Below are positions 7,856-14,050 of a stretch of DNA of 14,050 nt, in pieces. Each line of letters opens with the position of its first letter. Position 1 is the first letter of the stretch. The translations under genes and the position numbers were made by a program. The stretch is taken from the NCBI GenBank assembly GCA_027310735.1, contig DAIDAH010000046.1, forward strand, positions 1-14,050, written 5' to 3'. Below the pieces are notes generated by a model, which did no database searches, was not told where the DNA came from, and saw only the letters and a list, made by a program, of their open reading frames with translations. This stretch comes from Methylotenera sp. (lineage in GTDB: Bacteria; Pseudomonadota; Gammaproteobacteria; Burkholderiales; Methylophilaceae).

Positions 7856-9084
7856 GGTAAAACTCCAATAGCTTGGTTGTAGCGGGCAATGTTCCATTGC
7901 AGTTGTGTGCGGCGGTTAATCAGTGAGCGCTCTGCTTCATAAGCCATAGACTGACCACGCAATAGGGTGACAAGGTCTGCCTCACCCAGCGCAAATGATT
8001 TTTTTGCTAGCCGTAAATTTTCTTGTGCTAAGTGATGCTGTTCTTCAACAATTTTGAGCTCTTCACGAATTACTTCCAGATTGTGTTCCGCTTCATGCAG
8101 TGAGGTTTGCAAGATCAGTTGGCGCTGATCGCGCTCACTCGTGGCTTGGGCGATAGCCATTTCCGCATCAGCCATCATAGGTGCAGAACGGACTTTAGCG
8201 TCAAGAGGCACCCGTACTAACACGCCAATACTATCGTTATATAAACTATCGAATGCACCACGATCACGGCGAGCATTGATCTGTACTTGAGGGTTCTCAC
8301 GCCGCTCTACACTAACCAGATCACGCTGCCCACGGGCCATTTCGACTTTGGAGGTGATTTCAGCAAGCCAAGGATGATTGTCATCAATCGTATCGCGTTT
8401 GCTGAGTTTTTCTTCTGCAGATTGAGGTATCTCTTTTAGACCGGTAAGCACCCAGTAGCGATGCTCCGCATGCTTCAACTCTGCTTGAATTCTAAGTAAG
8501 GCTGTTTTTGCTAATAATGTGCCATTTTGTGCCAGCATGACATCGGTTTTGGCCAGTTCACCAGCTTTCCAGCGTTTTTCTACATCATTTTGCAAGGCGA
8601 GTGCGGCATTGTATTGCGAGTCCGCCAGTTCTACTGCACCCATTGTCATGTTGACATCCCAGATGGCCTCTCTGACTTGCCCAGCAATTTCTAGCGCAAG
8701 ACCATTTCTAGTGGAATCCAACTCAGTTTGTGCGTCACGAGCAACTGTTTCACGAGCATTCCGCTGACCTGGCATCCATACAGGCAGTTCCACCCCAGCT
8801 TCCCACTGACTAAGATTACGATTGCTACCAATCGCATCATCCTGATGACCAATTATAATTGCTGGTGCCGCAGGTAATATGCTGTTGGCATGAATTTTCT
8901 TGGCATCTACTAATGTGTTTCCAGCTTGAAGCACTTGCTGCTTAGGGCTACGCTCCAGCGCTTTGCTGACGACCATAGGGAGTGTTAATTGCTGATTTCG
9001 CACTAATGTCCATGCTTCTTCGCCAGTGGCAAATATTGGAATGAGTAGTAAAATCACAAAGGTGATATTTGATGTAATGCGCAT
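7852..9084 (-). CDS. czcC: CzcC-like outer-membrane factor (TolC family)
   Basis: The 410-residue TolC-family channel begins with a signal peptide (MRITSNITFVILLLIPIFA, cleavage likely just before EEAW). The mature part is dominated by long amphipathic helices typical of the periplasmic barrel. It has the two related outer-membrane efflux repeats: one around SPKQQVLQAGN and ILPAAPAI, the second around VSVERRENPQVQINARRD. It has no lipobox cysteine, unlike the NodT-type protein at 11267. It would form the outer-membrane exit duct for the CzcB and CzcA proteins. The ATG shares one base with the TAA of the upstream 39-aa ORF (TAATG), and AAGG lies ten bases before the ATG. Its stop overlaps the czcB TTG. 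Confidence 0.93.
   Translation of the reverse strand: MRITSNITFVILLLIPIFATGEEAWTLVRNQQLTLPMVVSKALERSPKQQVLQAGNTLVDAKKIHANSILPAAPAIIIGHQDDAIGSNRNLSQWEAGVELPVWMPGQRNARETVARDAQTELDSTRNGLALEIAGQVREAIWDVNMTMGAVELADSQYNAALALQNDVEKRWKAGELAKTDVMLAQNGTLLAKTALLRIQAELKHAEHRYWVLTGLKEIPQSAEEKLSKRDTIDDNHPWLAEITSKVEMARGQRDLVSVERRENPQVQINARRDRGAFDSLYNDSIGVLVRVPLDAKVRSAPMMADAEMAIAQATSERDQRQLILQTSLHEAEHNLEVIREELKIVEEQHHLAQENLRLAKKSFALGEADLVTLLRGQSMAYEAERSLINRRTQLQWNIARYNQAIGVLP
7863..7866 (-). promoter_or_regulatory. Ribosome binding site that fixes the czcB TTG start
   Basis: GGAG on the minus strand lies seven bases upstream of TTG 7855-7853, inside the last codons of czcC. No comparable site precedes the longer ATG alternative at 7897. 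This site is the main reason for choosing the TTG. Confidence 0.75.
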
Positions 9085-9203
9085 TATGACTCTGCCTTAA
9101 GTTCTAAGTACTTAGTATCTAATCCATACCAAGCATGTGTGATGCTGTAGTGTAGATAAGTCAGTAGCGTTAGGGCAAGTCCTGCTACAGGGAGTGCATG
9201 CAT
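9084..9203 (-). CDS. 39-residue predicted membrane micro-protein leading the efflux operon
   Basis: I do not recognise this ORF from any family. It reads from ATG 9203-9201 to TAA 9086-9084. It has an excellent ribosome site, AAGGA (9210-9214), six bases before the ATG, better than that of any other gene in the operon. Residues about 3-22 are hydrophobic (ALPVAGLALTLLTYLHY), enough for one membrane helix. The tail from W25 is polar and mixed-charge (WYGLDTKYLELKAES). Its stop overlaps the czcC start as TAATG, so translation of czcC is probably coupled to it. A TAA lies five codons upstream in frame, so no longer start exists. Possible roles are a single-helix accessory subunit of the pump, in the manner of AcrZ with AcrB, or a leader ORF that sets czcC expression. 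An uncleaved signal anchor is more likely than secretion. Confidence 0.6.
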   Translation of the reverse strand: MHALPVAGLALTLLTYLHYSITHAWYGLDTKYLELKAES

Positions 9204-9209
9204 GAAGCG

Positions 9210-9214
9210 TCCTT
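9210..9214 (-). promoter_or_regulatory. Strong Shine-Dalgarno of the 39-aa micro-ORF
   Basis: AAGGA on the minus strand (TCCTT on the plus strand) lies six bases before the ATG at 9203. Its strength and spacing are the main evidence that the micro-ORF is translated. Confidence 0.6.
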
Positions 9215-9230
9215 TTTAAGATATGCTCAC

Positions 9231-9275
9231 ATAATAAATAGCGATTCTTAAGAGATTCTTAAGAAAGTTTTTAAG
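9231..9275 (-). promoter_or_regulatory. Efflux-operon promoter with PmrA/QseB-like direct repeats
   Basis: In the direction of transcription the order is CTTAAA (9275-9270), N6, CTTAAG (9263-9258), N5, CTTAAG (9252-9247), N10, TATTAT (9236-9231). The 11-bp unit GATTCTTAAGA is perfectly repeated in tandem at 9243-9253 and 9254-9264. CTTAAG-N5-CTTAAG matches the published PmrA-type response-regulator box (YTTAAK-N5-YTTAAK). No good -35 lies at the right distance, and the proximal half-site sits where the -35 should be, as in activator-dependent promoters of the OmpR/PhoP family. Transcription would start near 9224, about 20 bases before the micro-ORF ATG. The regulator is not encoded in the window. 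Confidence 0.55.
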
Positions 9276-9284
9276 TGGACTTTT

Positions 9285-9300
9285 CTGTAAATTACTACAG
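9285..9300. promoter_or_regulatory. LexA-type SOS box upstream of the photolyase gene
   Basis: CTGTAAATTACTACAG is a perfect CTGT-N8-ACAG with an AT-rich core, the form of the gamma/betaproteobacterial LexA operator. It lies 86 bp before the phrB start and about 60 bp upstream of the predicted start site of the divergent efflux operon. Given its position, phrB is the likelier target. A second TTACAG at 9306-9311 adds another half-site. A chance match to eight fixed bases is possible. Confidence 0.45.
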
Positions 9301-9335
9301 GCATTTTACAGCGAACTAATTGTTACATAGTAGTA

Positions 9336-9364
9336 TTGACATAATCGTTAACTAAAACACTTAA
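9336..9364 (+). promoter_or_regulatory. Tentative phrB promoter
   Basis: TTGACA (9336-9341) is a perfect -35 hexamer. The best -10 at normal spacing is only ACTTAA (9359-9364, spacer 17). This would give a very short leader with no clear Shine-Dalgarno before the ATG at 9387. An alternative -10, CATAAT (9340-9345), lacks a good -35. Confidence 0.3.
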
Positions 9365-9386
9365 ACTTCTTGCCTAATAATATCTA

Positions 9387-10844
9387 ATGTTTCGTTATAA
9401 CCATACGATTTGCTGGTTTCGCCGCGATTTACGCTTGCATGACCATGCTGCGCTGTACCATGCGTTAAAGCAAAGTAGGGTGGTGTACTGTGTGTTCGTT
9501 TTTGACACTCGTATACTCAATCAGTTGGAAAACAAGCAAGACCGACGAGTTGAGTTTATTTGGCACAGCTTGTGCGAGTTACGGGAAATGCTGCAACAGC
9601 AGGGCGGTACCTTGTATGTAGTGCATGCTTCAGCAGAAGAGGCTATTCCTCGATTGGCGCGTGAATTAAACGCACAGGCTGTTTTTTGCAATAAGGATTA
9701 TGAGCCAAACGCATTACAGCGCGATGCCACAATTGAAGCATCTCTTGCGCAGATTGAGATCGCATTTCACAGCTATAAAGATCAGGTGATTTTTGAACAG
9801 TCTGAAGTGCTGACGGGCTCTGGAAAGCCATTTAGTGTATTTACACCCTATAAAAATGCTTGGCTCAAAAAGCTCAATGATTTTTACTTGCGGGCCTATC
9901 CTACCGAGCGCTATTTTTCTGCCTTGGCGCCTTATGATGCTCAGAGGGATATTGTGATCGGCGCCATACCTAGTTTGGAGTCTTTAGGTTTCGCACAAAC
10001 GAATTTGCAAAGTATGGCTTTGCCCACAGGCGTGTCAGGTGCGGAAAAGTTGTTTGCTGACTTCATGCAACGTCTTGCAGTTTATCAAGAGGCGCGTAAC
10101 TATCCGTCCGTGAAGGGGGTATCGTATCTTTCCACGCATTTGCGTTTTGGTACGATCTCTATTCGCTATCTTGCCTCACAGGCTTATCGTACTACAGGAG
10201 TGGGAGCGCAAACTTGGCTGAATGAGCTGATCTGGCGTGAATTCTACCAAATGCTACTGTTTCAGTACCCTCGTTTAGGGCAGGGGCAAGCGTTCAAGCC
10301 GCAATTTCATGCCATACCTTTTACTAATGATGGTGCTAAATTTTCCGCTTGGTGTGAGGCTCGCACTGGATATCCTCTAGTGGATGCCGCAATGCGTCAG
10401 TTGAATCAAACTGGCTATATGCATAACCGTTTACGCATGGTTACGGCTTCTTTTTTGGTAAAGGATTTACACGTTGATTGGCGTTGGGGTGAGCGTTATT
10501 TTGCACAATATTTACTTGATTTTGATTTGGCGTCTAACAACGGAGGGTGGCAATGGTCAGCATCTACAGGTTGTGATGCACAACCATGGTTTAGGATTTT
10601 TAACCCGATTACCCAGTCTGAAAAGTTTGACGCGCAAGGCAAGTTTATTCGCCGTTACATACCGGAATTGGCGCAATGTCTGGATAAGTGGATACATGCG
10701 CCTTGGTTGATGCCAGCACAAGAGCAGCAGCGTTGCGGTATTTTGATTGGTCAACATTATCCCGCGCCAATAGTGGATCATGCGGTGGCTAGAGTGAAAA
10801 CGTTGGAACTTTATCAAGAGGCTAGTCAGTCATTCGTCACATGA
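9387..10844 (+). CDS. phrB: Class I CPD deoxyribodipyrimidine photolyase
   Basis: The 485-residue flavoenzyme splits cyclobutane pyrimidine dimers using blue/near-UV light. The N-terminal alpha/beta antenna domain opens with CWFRRDLRLHD (about 3-165). The helical FAD domain covers about 205-480. With E. coli numbering plus 6 the register is gapless over the core: W283 (W277, dimer contact), W322 (W316), N347 and M351 (N341, M345, active site), W365 (W359), N384 (N378, facing FAD N5) and W388 (W382). N384 and M351 indicate a CPD photolyase rather than a cryptochrome or 6-4 enzyme. At the position of W306, the surface end of the electron-transfer triad, the residue is F312 (AIPFTND), and the W338 equivalent is Y344. 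Only this ATG is possible, because an in-frame TAA lies three codons upstream. The gene is divergent from the efflux operon. Confidence 0.97.
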   Translation: MFRYNHTICWFRRDLRLHDHAALYHALKQSRVVYCVFVFDTRILNQLENKQDRRVEFIWHSLCELREMLQQQGGTLYVVHASAEEAIPRLARELNAQAVFCNKDYEPNALQRDATIEASLAQIEIAFHSYKDQVIFEQSEVLTGSGKPFSVFTPYKNAWLKKLNDFYLRAYPTERYFSALAPYDAQRDIVIGAIPSLESLGFAQTNLQSMALPTGVSGAEKLFADFMQRLAVYQEARNYPSVKGVSYLSTHLRFGTISIRYLASQAYRTTGVGAQTWLNELIWREFYQMLLFQYPRLGQGQAFKPQFHAIPFTNDGAKFSAWCEARTGYPLVDAAMRQLNQTGYMHNRLRMVTASFLVKDLHVDWRWGERYFAQYLLDFDLASNNGGWQWSASTGCDAQPWFRIFNPITQSEKFDAQGKFIRRYIPELAQCLDKWIHAPWLMPAQEQQRCGILIGQHYPAPIVDHAVARVKTLELYQEASQSFVT

Positions 10845-10978
10845 AAAGTTTATTGCTCTTGAAAAGTAGTTTTATTCACGCTGAAGTTCTTAGGTTGTTG
10901 CAAAATTTACATTCAATATCTTACCAAGACTACATAGTAACTACTGAATACGCTGATGGCAGCGGCAAATTTTGCTGA
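10841..10978 (+). CDS. Possible 45-residue ORF overlapping the phrB stop
   Basis: ATG 10841-10843 overlaps the phrB TGA (ATGA), a configuration typical of translational coupling, and the frame stays open to TGA 10976-10978. The peptide begins MKSLLLLKSSFIHAEVLRLL and is not recognised; it has no clear membrane helix and ends in Cys. There is no Shine-Dalgarno before the ATG, so it may be a chance ORF or the decayed start of a lost gene. Confidence 0.2.
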   Translation: MKSLLLLKSSFIHAEVLRLLQNLHSISYQDYIVTTEYADGSGKFC

Positions 10979-11266
10979 TTATTTTGGCTGTAAATGATGT
11001 ATTATTCTCAACGTTCTATTTGATTCATGTGGTTTTCCTGAGTTGGTAGAGATTTGTTTGATGTTTATTGTATTTTGAGCAGATGGCTCTCATCTTTCTT
11101 TGTTTAAGTGTTGTATGGAAGATGTAAACAGATTTGTTTTTAACTTATTGTATTTTAACTATATTTTAATAATCCAATAGAATGTGTTTTTTTGTAGATT
11201 ATTAAAATTCAAAAAGAAGGCATTTGACTTGCCCATATTGAGCAAAAATCTTAGTAGAAAAGTAAT
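10979..11266. other. AT-rich non-coding stretch upstream of the second RND operon
   Basis: Together with the doubtful ORF before it, this forms a gap of 422 bases between phrB and the next secure gene. It is visibly more AT-rich than its surroundings and holds no convincing ORF on either strand. A weak inverted repeat CAGC...GCTG (about 10960-10977) followed by ATTATTTT could end phrB transcription. A possible -35, TTGACT (11224-11229), near the operon start has no good -10. The stretch also contains a 26-bp imperfect repeat, listed separately. It probably holds the promoter and operator region of the exporter operon. Confidence 0.6.
11051..11156. repeat. Two imperfect 26-bp direct repeats, exact 80-bp period
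   Basis: Copy 1 is 11051-11076 and copy 2 is 11131-11156. Both contain GATTTGTTT, five variable bases, then TTATTGTATTTT; 21 of 26 positions agree. They lie in the AT-rich upstream region of the NodT-led operon. They could be paired sites for a regulator, or a partial duplication of low-complexity DNA. Confidence 0.5.
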
Positions 11267-12808
11267 GTGCTGAAAGTTATGACATTTACATTACGTCTTT
11301 TAATGATATCTACGCTACTAGCGGTGTTAACGAGTTGTAGTTCTGCTCCCGTTAATACTTATAAGCCAAAAACTCCACCAGCCCAATGGGTTGAGCCTTT
11401 ACCTTTTGTTCAGCCACACGATGGAAAGTTGGATGGCCTCACAAATTGGTGGCAGCAGTTTAATGATCCGCTATTAGTTCAATTGATTGAAGCCGCGCAA
11501 AAAGTAAGCCCTGATATTGAAAGTGCGAAGGCACGGGTCATTGCAGCACAAACGGCCGTAACGCTTGCTAATTCACAATTACTGCCTAGCGTCACGGCGG
11601 ATATGAGTGTCAGTCGCAGTAAAGGCAATATGATTATTCCTGGTGCGAATAATTTCGTCTATCCAGCTTCGACTAATGCCAGTATTGGTGTGAACGCAAG
11701 CTGGGAGTTAGATGTCTGGGGTAAAAATAAAGCTGCTAAGAGTGCTGAGCTGGCTAAGTTAAGTGGTACGAATGCCTTGTGGCATGATGCTAGAGTCATC
11801 GTAGCTGCGCAAACTGCTACGCAGTACCTAAACTATAGACTGTGCGAGAAACTAAGTAGTATTGCAAAGCAAAATGCAGATTCAACTGGTGAGACGGCAC
11901 GACTTTCCGACTTAACTGCGAAAGCAGGTTTTTTAGCACCTATGAGTGCGAGTCAGTCTTTAGCGCAAGCCGCAGAAGCTTCCAGTCAGCAGAAAAAACA
12001 GGCGTTACAGTGTACGTTACTCATCAAAAGTTTAGTGGCGCTGACCGCAATATCAGAGCCTACTTTAAAAGAGCAATTAGCCAAGGATGATAATAGCAAG
12101 CTGCCTATGCCTGCTGGAGTGGAGGTGGCAGCAATACCTGCAACTTTACTTGACCAGCGTCCAGATGTGCTTAATGCAGAGCGGAATGTGGACGCCGCCA
12201 GTTTTGAAATCGCTGTGAGTGATGCGCAACGCTATCCACGATTAAGTTTAGCGGGAAATATTGGCCTTACTTATGACTCTTACTTACGTAAATTTTCGAC
12301 TAATAGAGGTCGTTCTGATGGGGTCACTTGGTCGATAGGGCCTGTTGCTGTGTCTTTGCCTATATTTGATGGTGGGCTGAGAGAGGCTAATCTTAGCGCG
12401 GCTAAGGCGCAGTATGAGGTTGCAAAAAGCATCTATGAAAGCGTAGCACGCAATGCGGTGCGCGAGGTAGAGGAGGCTATGGCGACGCTGAATAACGCTG
12501 CCTTGCGTTCCGATGATATGGATAAGGCTGCGAGTGGTTTTAAAGCACTGCTCGATGCGACTCAAATGCGCTACAAAGCTAATTTAGCAAGTTTACTGGA
12601 GTTGGAAGAGGCGCGACGTGTCAGTTTGCAGGCACAAGCCAATACTTATACTTTAAAGAATGAGCAAGCACTCGCATGGATTTCATTATACCGTGCTGTA
12701 GGGGGGGGCTGGGCACCAGCACTTAATATGCCCGCACTGACTTTTGATCCTAAACTTAAACTAGCTGAACCAAACAATTCAGTGTCTGTTGTATCTGACC
12801 AACCATGA
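11267..12808 (+). CDS. NodT-family outer-membrane lipoprotein of an RND exporter
   Basis: The 513-residue outer-membrane factor belongs to the NodT/OprM-type branch of TolC proteins. The start is uncertain: GTG at 11267 or the in-frame ATG at 11279, and neither has a strong Shine-Dalgarno. Both leave a lipoprotein signal, LRLLMISTLLAVLTSC, with the lipidated cysteine at C24 of the longer form. Family marks include LTNWWQQFNDPLL near the N-terminus, ASWELDVWGKN, the LLDQRPDVLNAERN signature, VSLPIFDGG and a C-terminal AVGGGW. Two cysteines (YRLCE and LQCTLL) could form the disulphide common in this family. A run of eight G (12701-12708) encodes the GGG of GGGW. The gene is the first of the cluster; its stop overlaps the next start by four bases (ATGA). 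Confidence 0.93.
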   Translation: MLKVMTFTLRLLMISTLLAVLTSCSSAPVNTYKPKTPPAQWVEPLPFVQPHDGKLDGLTNWWQQFNDPLLVQLIEAAQKVSPDIESAKARVIAAQTAVTLANSQLLPSVTADMSVSRSKGNMIIPGANNFVYPASTNASIGVNASWELDVWGKNKAAKSAELAKLSGTNALWHDARVIVAAQTATQYLNYRLCEKLSSIAKQNADSTGETARLSDLTAKAGFLAPMSASQSLAQAAEASSQQKKQALQCTLLIKSLVALTAISEPTLKEQLAKDDNSKLPMPAGVEVAAIPATLLDQRPDVLNAERNVDAASFEIAVSDAQRYPRLSLAGNIGLTYDSYLRKFSTNRGRSDGVTWSIGPVAVSLPIFDGGLREANLSAAKAQYEVAKSIYESVARNAVREVEEAMATLNNAALRSDDMDKAASGFKALLDATQMRYKANLASLLELEEARRVSLQAQANTYTLKNEQALAWISLYRAVGGGWAPALNMPALTFDPKLKLAEPNNSVSVVSDQP

Positions 12809-13956
12809 GATTAACCATGCCATCATTAATGAAGTTATTTTCGGTTAACGTAATACGCAACAGCTTGTTAGTAGTACTTTTTGCAGGCGTTTTATTTGGG
12901 CCAATTTTTGGTCATGCTGAAAAACAAAATGAGGCGCCAAGTACAACGTCGGCTTTAACTGTGACACTGATACAACCTCAACAAACTGCATTGCCACTTA
13001 AAATATTTGCTAACGGCAACATTGCTGCATGGCAAGAGGCAATTATCGGCAGTGAAGCAAACGGACTGCGCGTAACTAATGTGTTGGTGAACGTGGGCGA
13101 TGTAGTTAAAAAAGGACAGTTGCTTGCAGATTTTTCTGCTGAATCTATTGAAGCGGAGTTAAATCAAGCCAAAGCAAACTTATCAGAAGCTGAAGCGCAA
13201 GGTAAAGATGCGATAAACAATGCAGAGCGCGCTCGTACTTTACAAAATACAGGTGCAATGTCAAATCAACAAATTGACCAATATGTTACAGCTGCAGATG
13301 TGGCTAAAGCTGCTGTGGATCTGCAGAAGATTCATCTGAAAAACACTAAAATTTATGCACCTGACAGCGGTGTGATTTCATCACGAAGTGCGACTATAGG
13401 TGCCGTAGTCGGTGCGGGGACTGAGCTTTTTAAACTGATACGACAATCAAGGTTAGAGTGGCGTGCCGAGGTTATTTCTGCTGATTTGCCGAAGATTAAA
13501 ACAGGTATGCAAGTCAATGTGACTGTGGCGGATGGTTCCAGCTTCAAAGGTCGAGTGCGTAAAGTATCTCCTACTGTAGATTTGCAAACACGCAATATAC
13601 TTGTTTATGTCGATTTGCCCGCTAATAGTAGTGCTAAAGCTGGTATGTTCGCAAAAGGGGAGTTCGTGTTGGGGCAATCCAAGGCATTAACGTTACCCCA
13701 GCAAGCGTTGGTAATGCGTGATGGTTTTACTTATGTATTTGTCGTTAAAAATGAGGATGTTCAAAAAGATGACGACAAAAAAATGGTTCGGCAAGTTAAG
13801 GTACAAACAGGCCGGCGTATTGGTAATTTAGTTGAGATTGTTAGCGGTCTGGATGCTAAGCAGCAATTAGTGGCTACAGGTGGCGCATTTCTATCTGATC
13901 GTGATTTAGTGAAGGTTGTTTCATCAAATGTTGTATTACCTCCTGCTAAAAAGTAA
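12805..13956 (+). CDS. RND efflux periplasmic adaptor (membrane-fusion protein)
   Basis: The 383-residue HlyD/AcrA-type adaptor has an N-terminal signal (IRNSLLVVLFAGVLFGPIFG, then HA before EK). The lipoyl halves are EANGLRVTNVLVNVGDVVKKG and IYAPDSGVISSRSATIG, separated by a short helical hairpin of about 70 residues rich in Ala/Glu/Gln. A beta-barrel (RLEWRAEVISADLPKIKTG) and a membrane-proximal domain ending near GGAFLSDRD follow. It has no His-rich metal domain, consistent with export of organic compounds rather than metals. ATG 12805 overlaps the upstream stop as ATGA. An in-frame ATG at 12817, with GAG seven bases ahead, is an equally plausible start. It joins the lipoprotein encoded before it to the permease encoded after it. 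Confidence 0.93.
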   Translation: MRLTMPSLMKLFSVNVIRNSLLVVLFAGVLFGPIFGHAEKQNEAPSTTSALTVTLIQPQQTALPLKIFANGNIAAWQEAIIGSEANGLRVTNVLVNVGDVVKKGQLLADFSAESIEAELNQAKANLSEAEAQGKDAINNAERARTLQNTGAMSNQQIDQYVTAADVAKAAVDLQKIHLKNTKIYAPDSGVISSRSATIGAVVGAGTELFKLIRQSRLEWRAEVISADLPKIKTGMQVNVTVADGSSFKGRVRKVSPTVDLQTRNILVYVDLPANSSAKAGMFAKGEFVLGQSKALTLPQQALVMRDGFTYVFVVKNEDVQKDDDKKMVRQVKVQTGRRIGNLVEIVSGLDAKQQLVATGGAFLSDRDLVKVVSSNVVLPPAKK

Positions 13957-14025
13957 CGATTATCCATACTAAACATTAGCAACATTTCATTTTAAGATAT
14001 CGCTTAGACAAAGACCAATAGCCGC

Positions 14026-14050
14026 ATGAATATTTCCGCTTGGTGTACTA
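14026..14050 (+). CDS. RND permease subunit, N-terminal fragment (continues beyond window)
   Basis: ATG at 14026 opens a frame reading MNISAWCT before the window ends. This resembles the usual opening of RND permeases placed after NodT/adaptor pairs (MNxSAWxIRNP). It lies 69 bp after the adaptor stop on the same strand, exactly where an AcrB/HAE-type pump is expected. Only eight codons are visible, so the call rests on the motif and context. Confidence 0.7.

Noticed and set aside
6758..7897. Longer czcB form from ATG 7897
   Set aside because: It has no Shine-Dalgarno, lies deep inside czcC, and its 14 extra residues displace a perfect signal peptide. The TTG at 7855 is better supported.
9096..9101. 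Further CTTAAG copy close to the czcC start
   Set aside because: It is a single hexamer with no partner at 11-bp spacing and lies downstream of the promoter. It is not a box by itself.
9104..9115. Perfect 12-bp palindrome CTAAGTACTTAG near the czcC start
   Set aside because: It lies inside the micro-ORF coding sequence, is AT-rich, and would fold into only about four pairs in RNA. Chance is plausible.
11178..11266. Promoter for the NodT-led operon built on TTGACT (11224-11229)
   Set aside because: No acceptable -10 lies at 16-18 bp. It is mentioned only as a possibility and not listed as a promoter.

Overview
The window looks like a chromosomal segment of a moderately AT-rich betaproteobacterium. 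The order hupB, tRNA-Val(UAC), tRNA-Asp(GUC) is a common betaproteobacterial arrangement. A small free-living, possibly methylotrophic lineage such as Methylophilaceae is my best guess from the style of the proteins, but this is inference and no marker gene settles it. No insertion sequence, integrase, CRISPR array or rRNA is visible.

Layout. (1) 1-680: the 3' end of an HU-beta gene, then two single tRNA genes, each with its own promoter-like sequence and terminator. (2) 808-3264, plus strand: a soluble PocR-GAF-GGDEF-EAL protein with both cyclic-di-GMP active sites intact. (3) 9203 down to 3291, minus strand: a heavy-metal efflux operon. In transcription order it holds a previously unannotated 39-aa membrane micro-ORF, the outer-membrane factor czcC, the adaptor czcB (TTG start, overlapping the czcC stop), the RND pump czcA, and a DUF3240 protein. 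The first three reading frames are linked by stop/start overlaps, which suggests translational coupling. (4) 9204-9386: a dense divergent control region. It holds three CTTAAG-type half-sites (PmrA/QseB-like) in activator position for the efflux operon, and a perfect CTGT-N8-ACAG LexA-type box on the photolyase side. (5) 9387-10844: a class I CPD photolyase that keeps the substrate and FAD residues but has Phe where the outermost Trp of the electron-transfer triad should be. (6) 10845-11266: a long, very AT-rich non-coding stretch with an imperfect repeat at an exact 80-bp period. (7) 11267-14050: a second tripartite exporter in the order NodT-type outer-membrane lipoprotein, periplasmic adaptor, and the first eight codons of the RND permease.

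How it fits together. The window pairs two RND exporters, one for metal ions and one of the drug/organic-compound (HAE) type, with a light-driven DNA repair enzyme and a second-messenger enzyme, so it reads as a stress-response neighbourhood. I see no wholly new multi-gene system. The best candidates for something undescribed are the 39-aa micro-ORF that leads the metal-efflux operon, and the paired regulatory sites between that operon and the photolyase gene.
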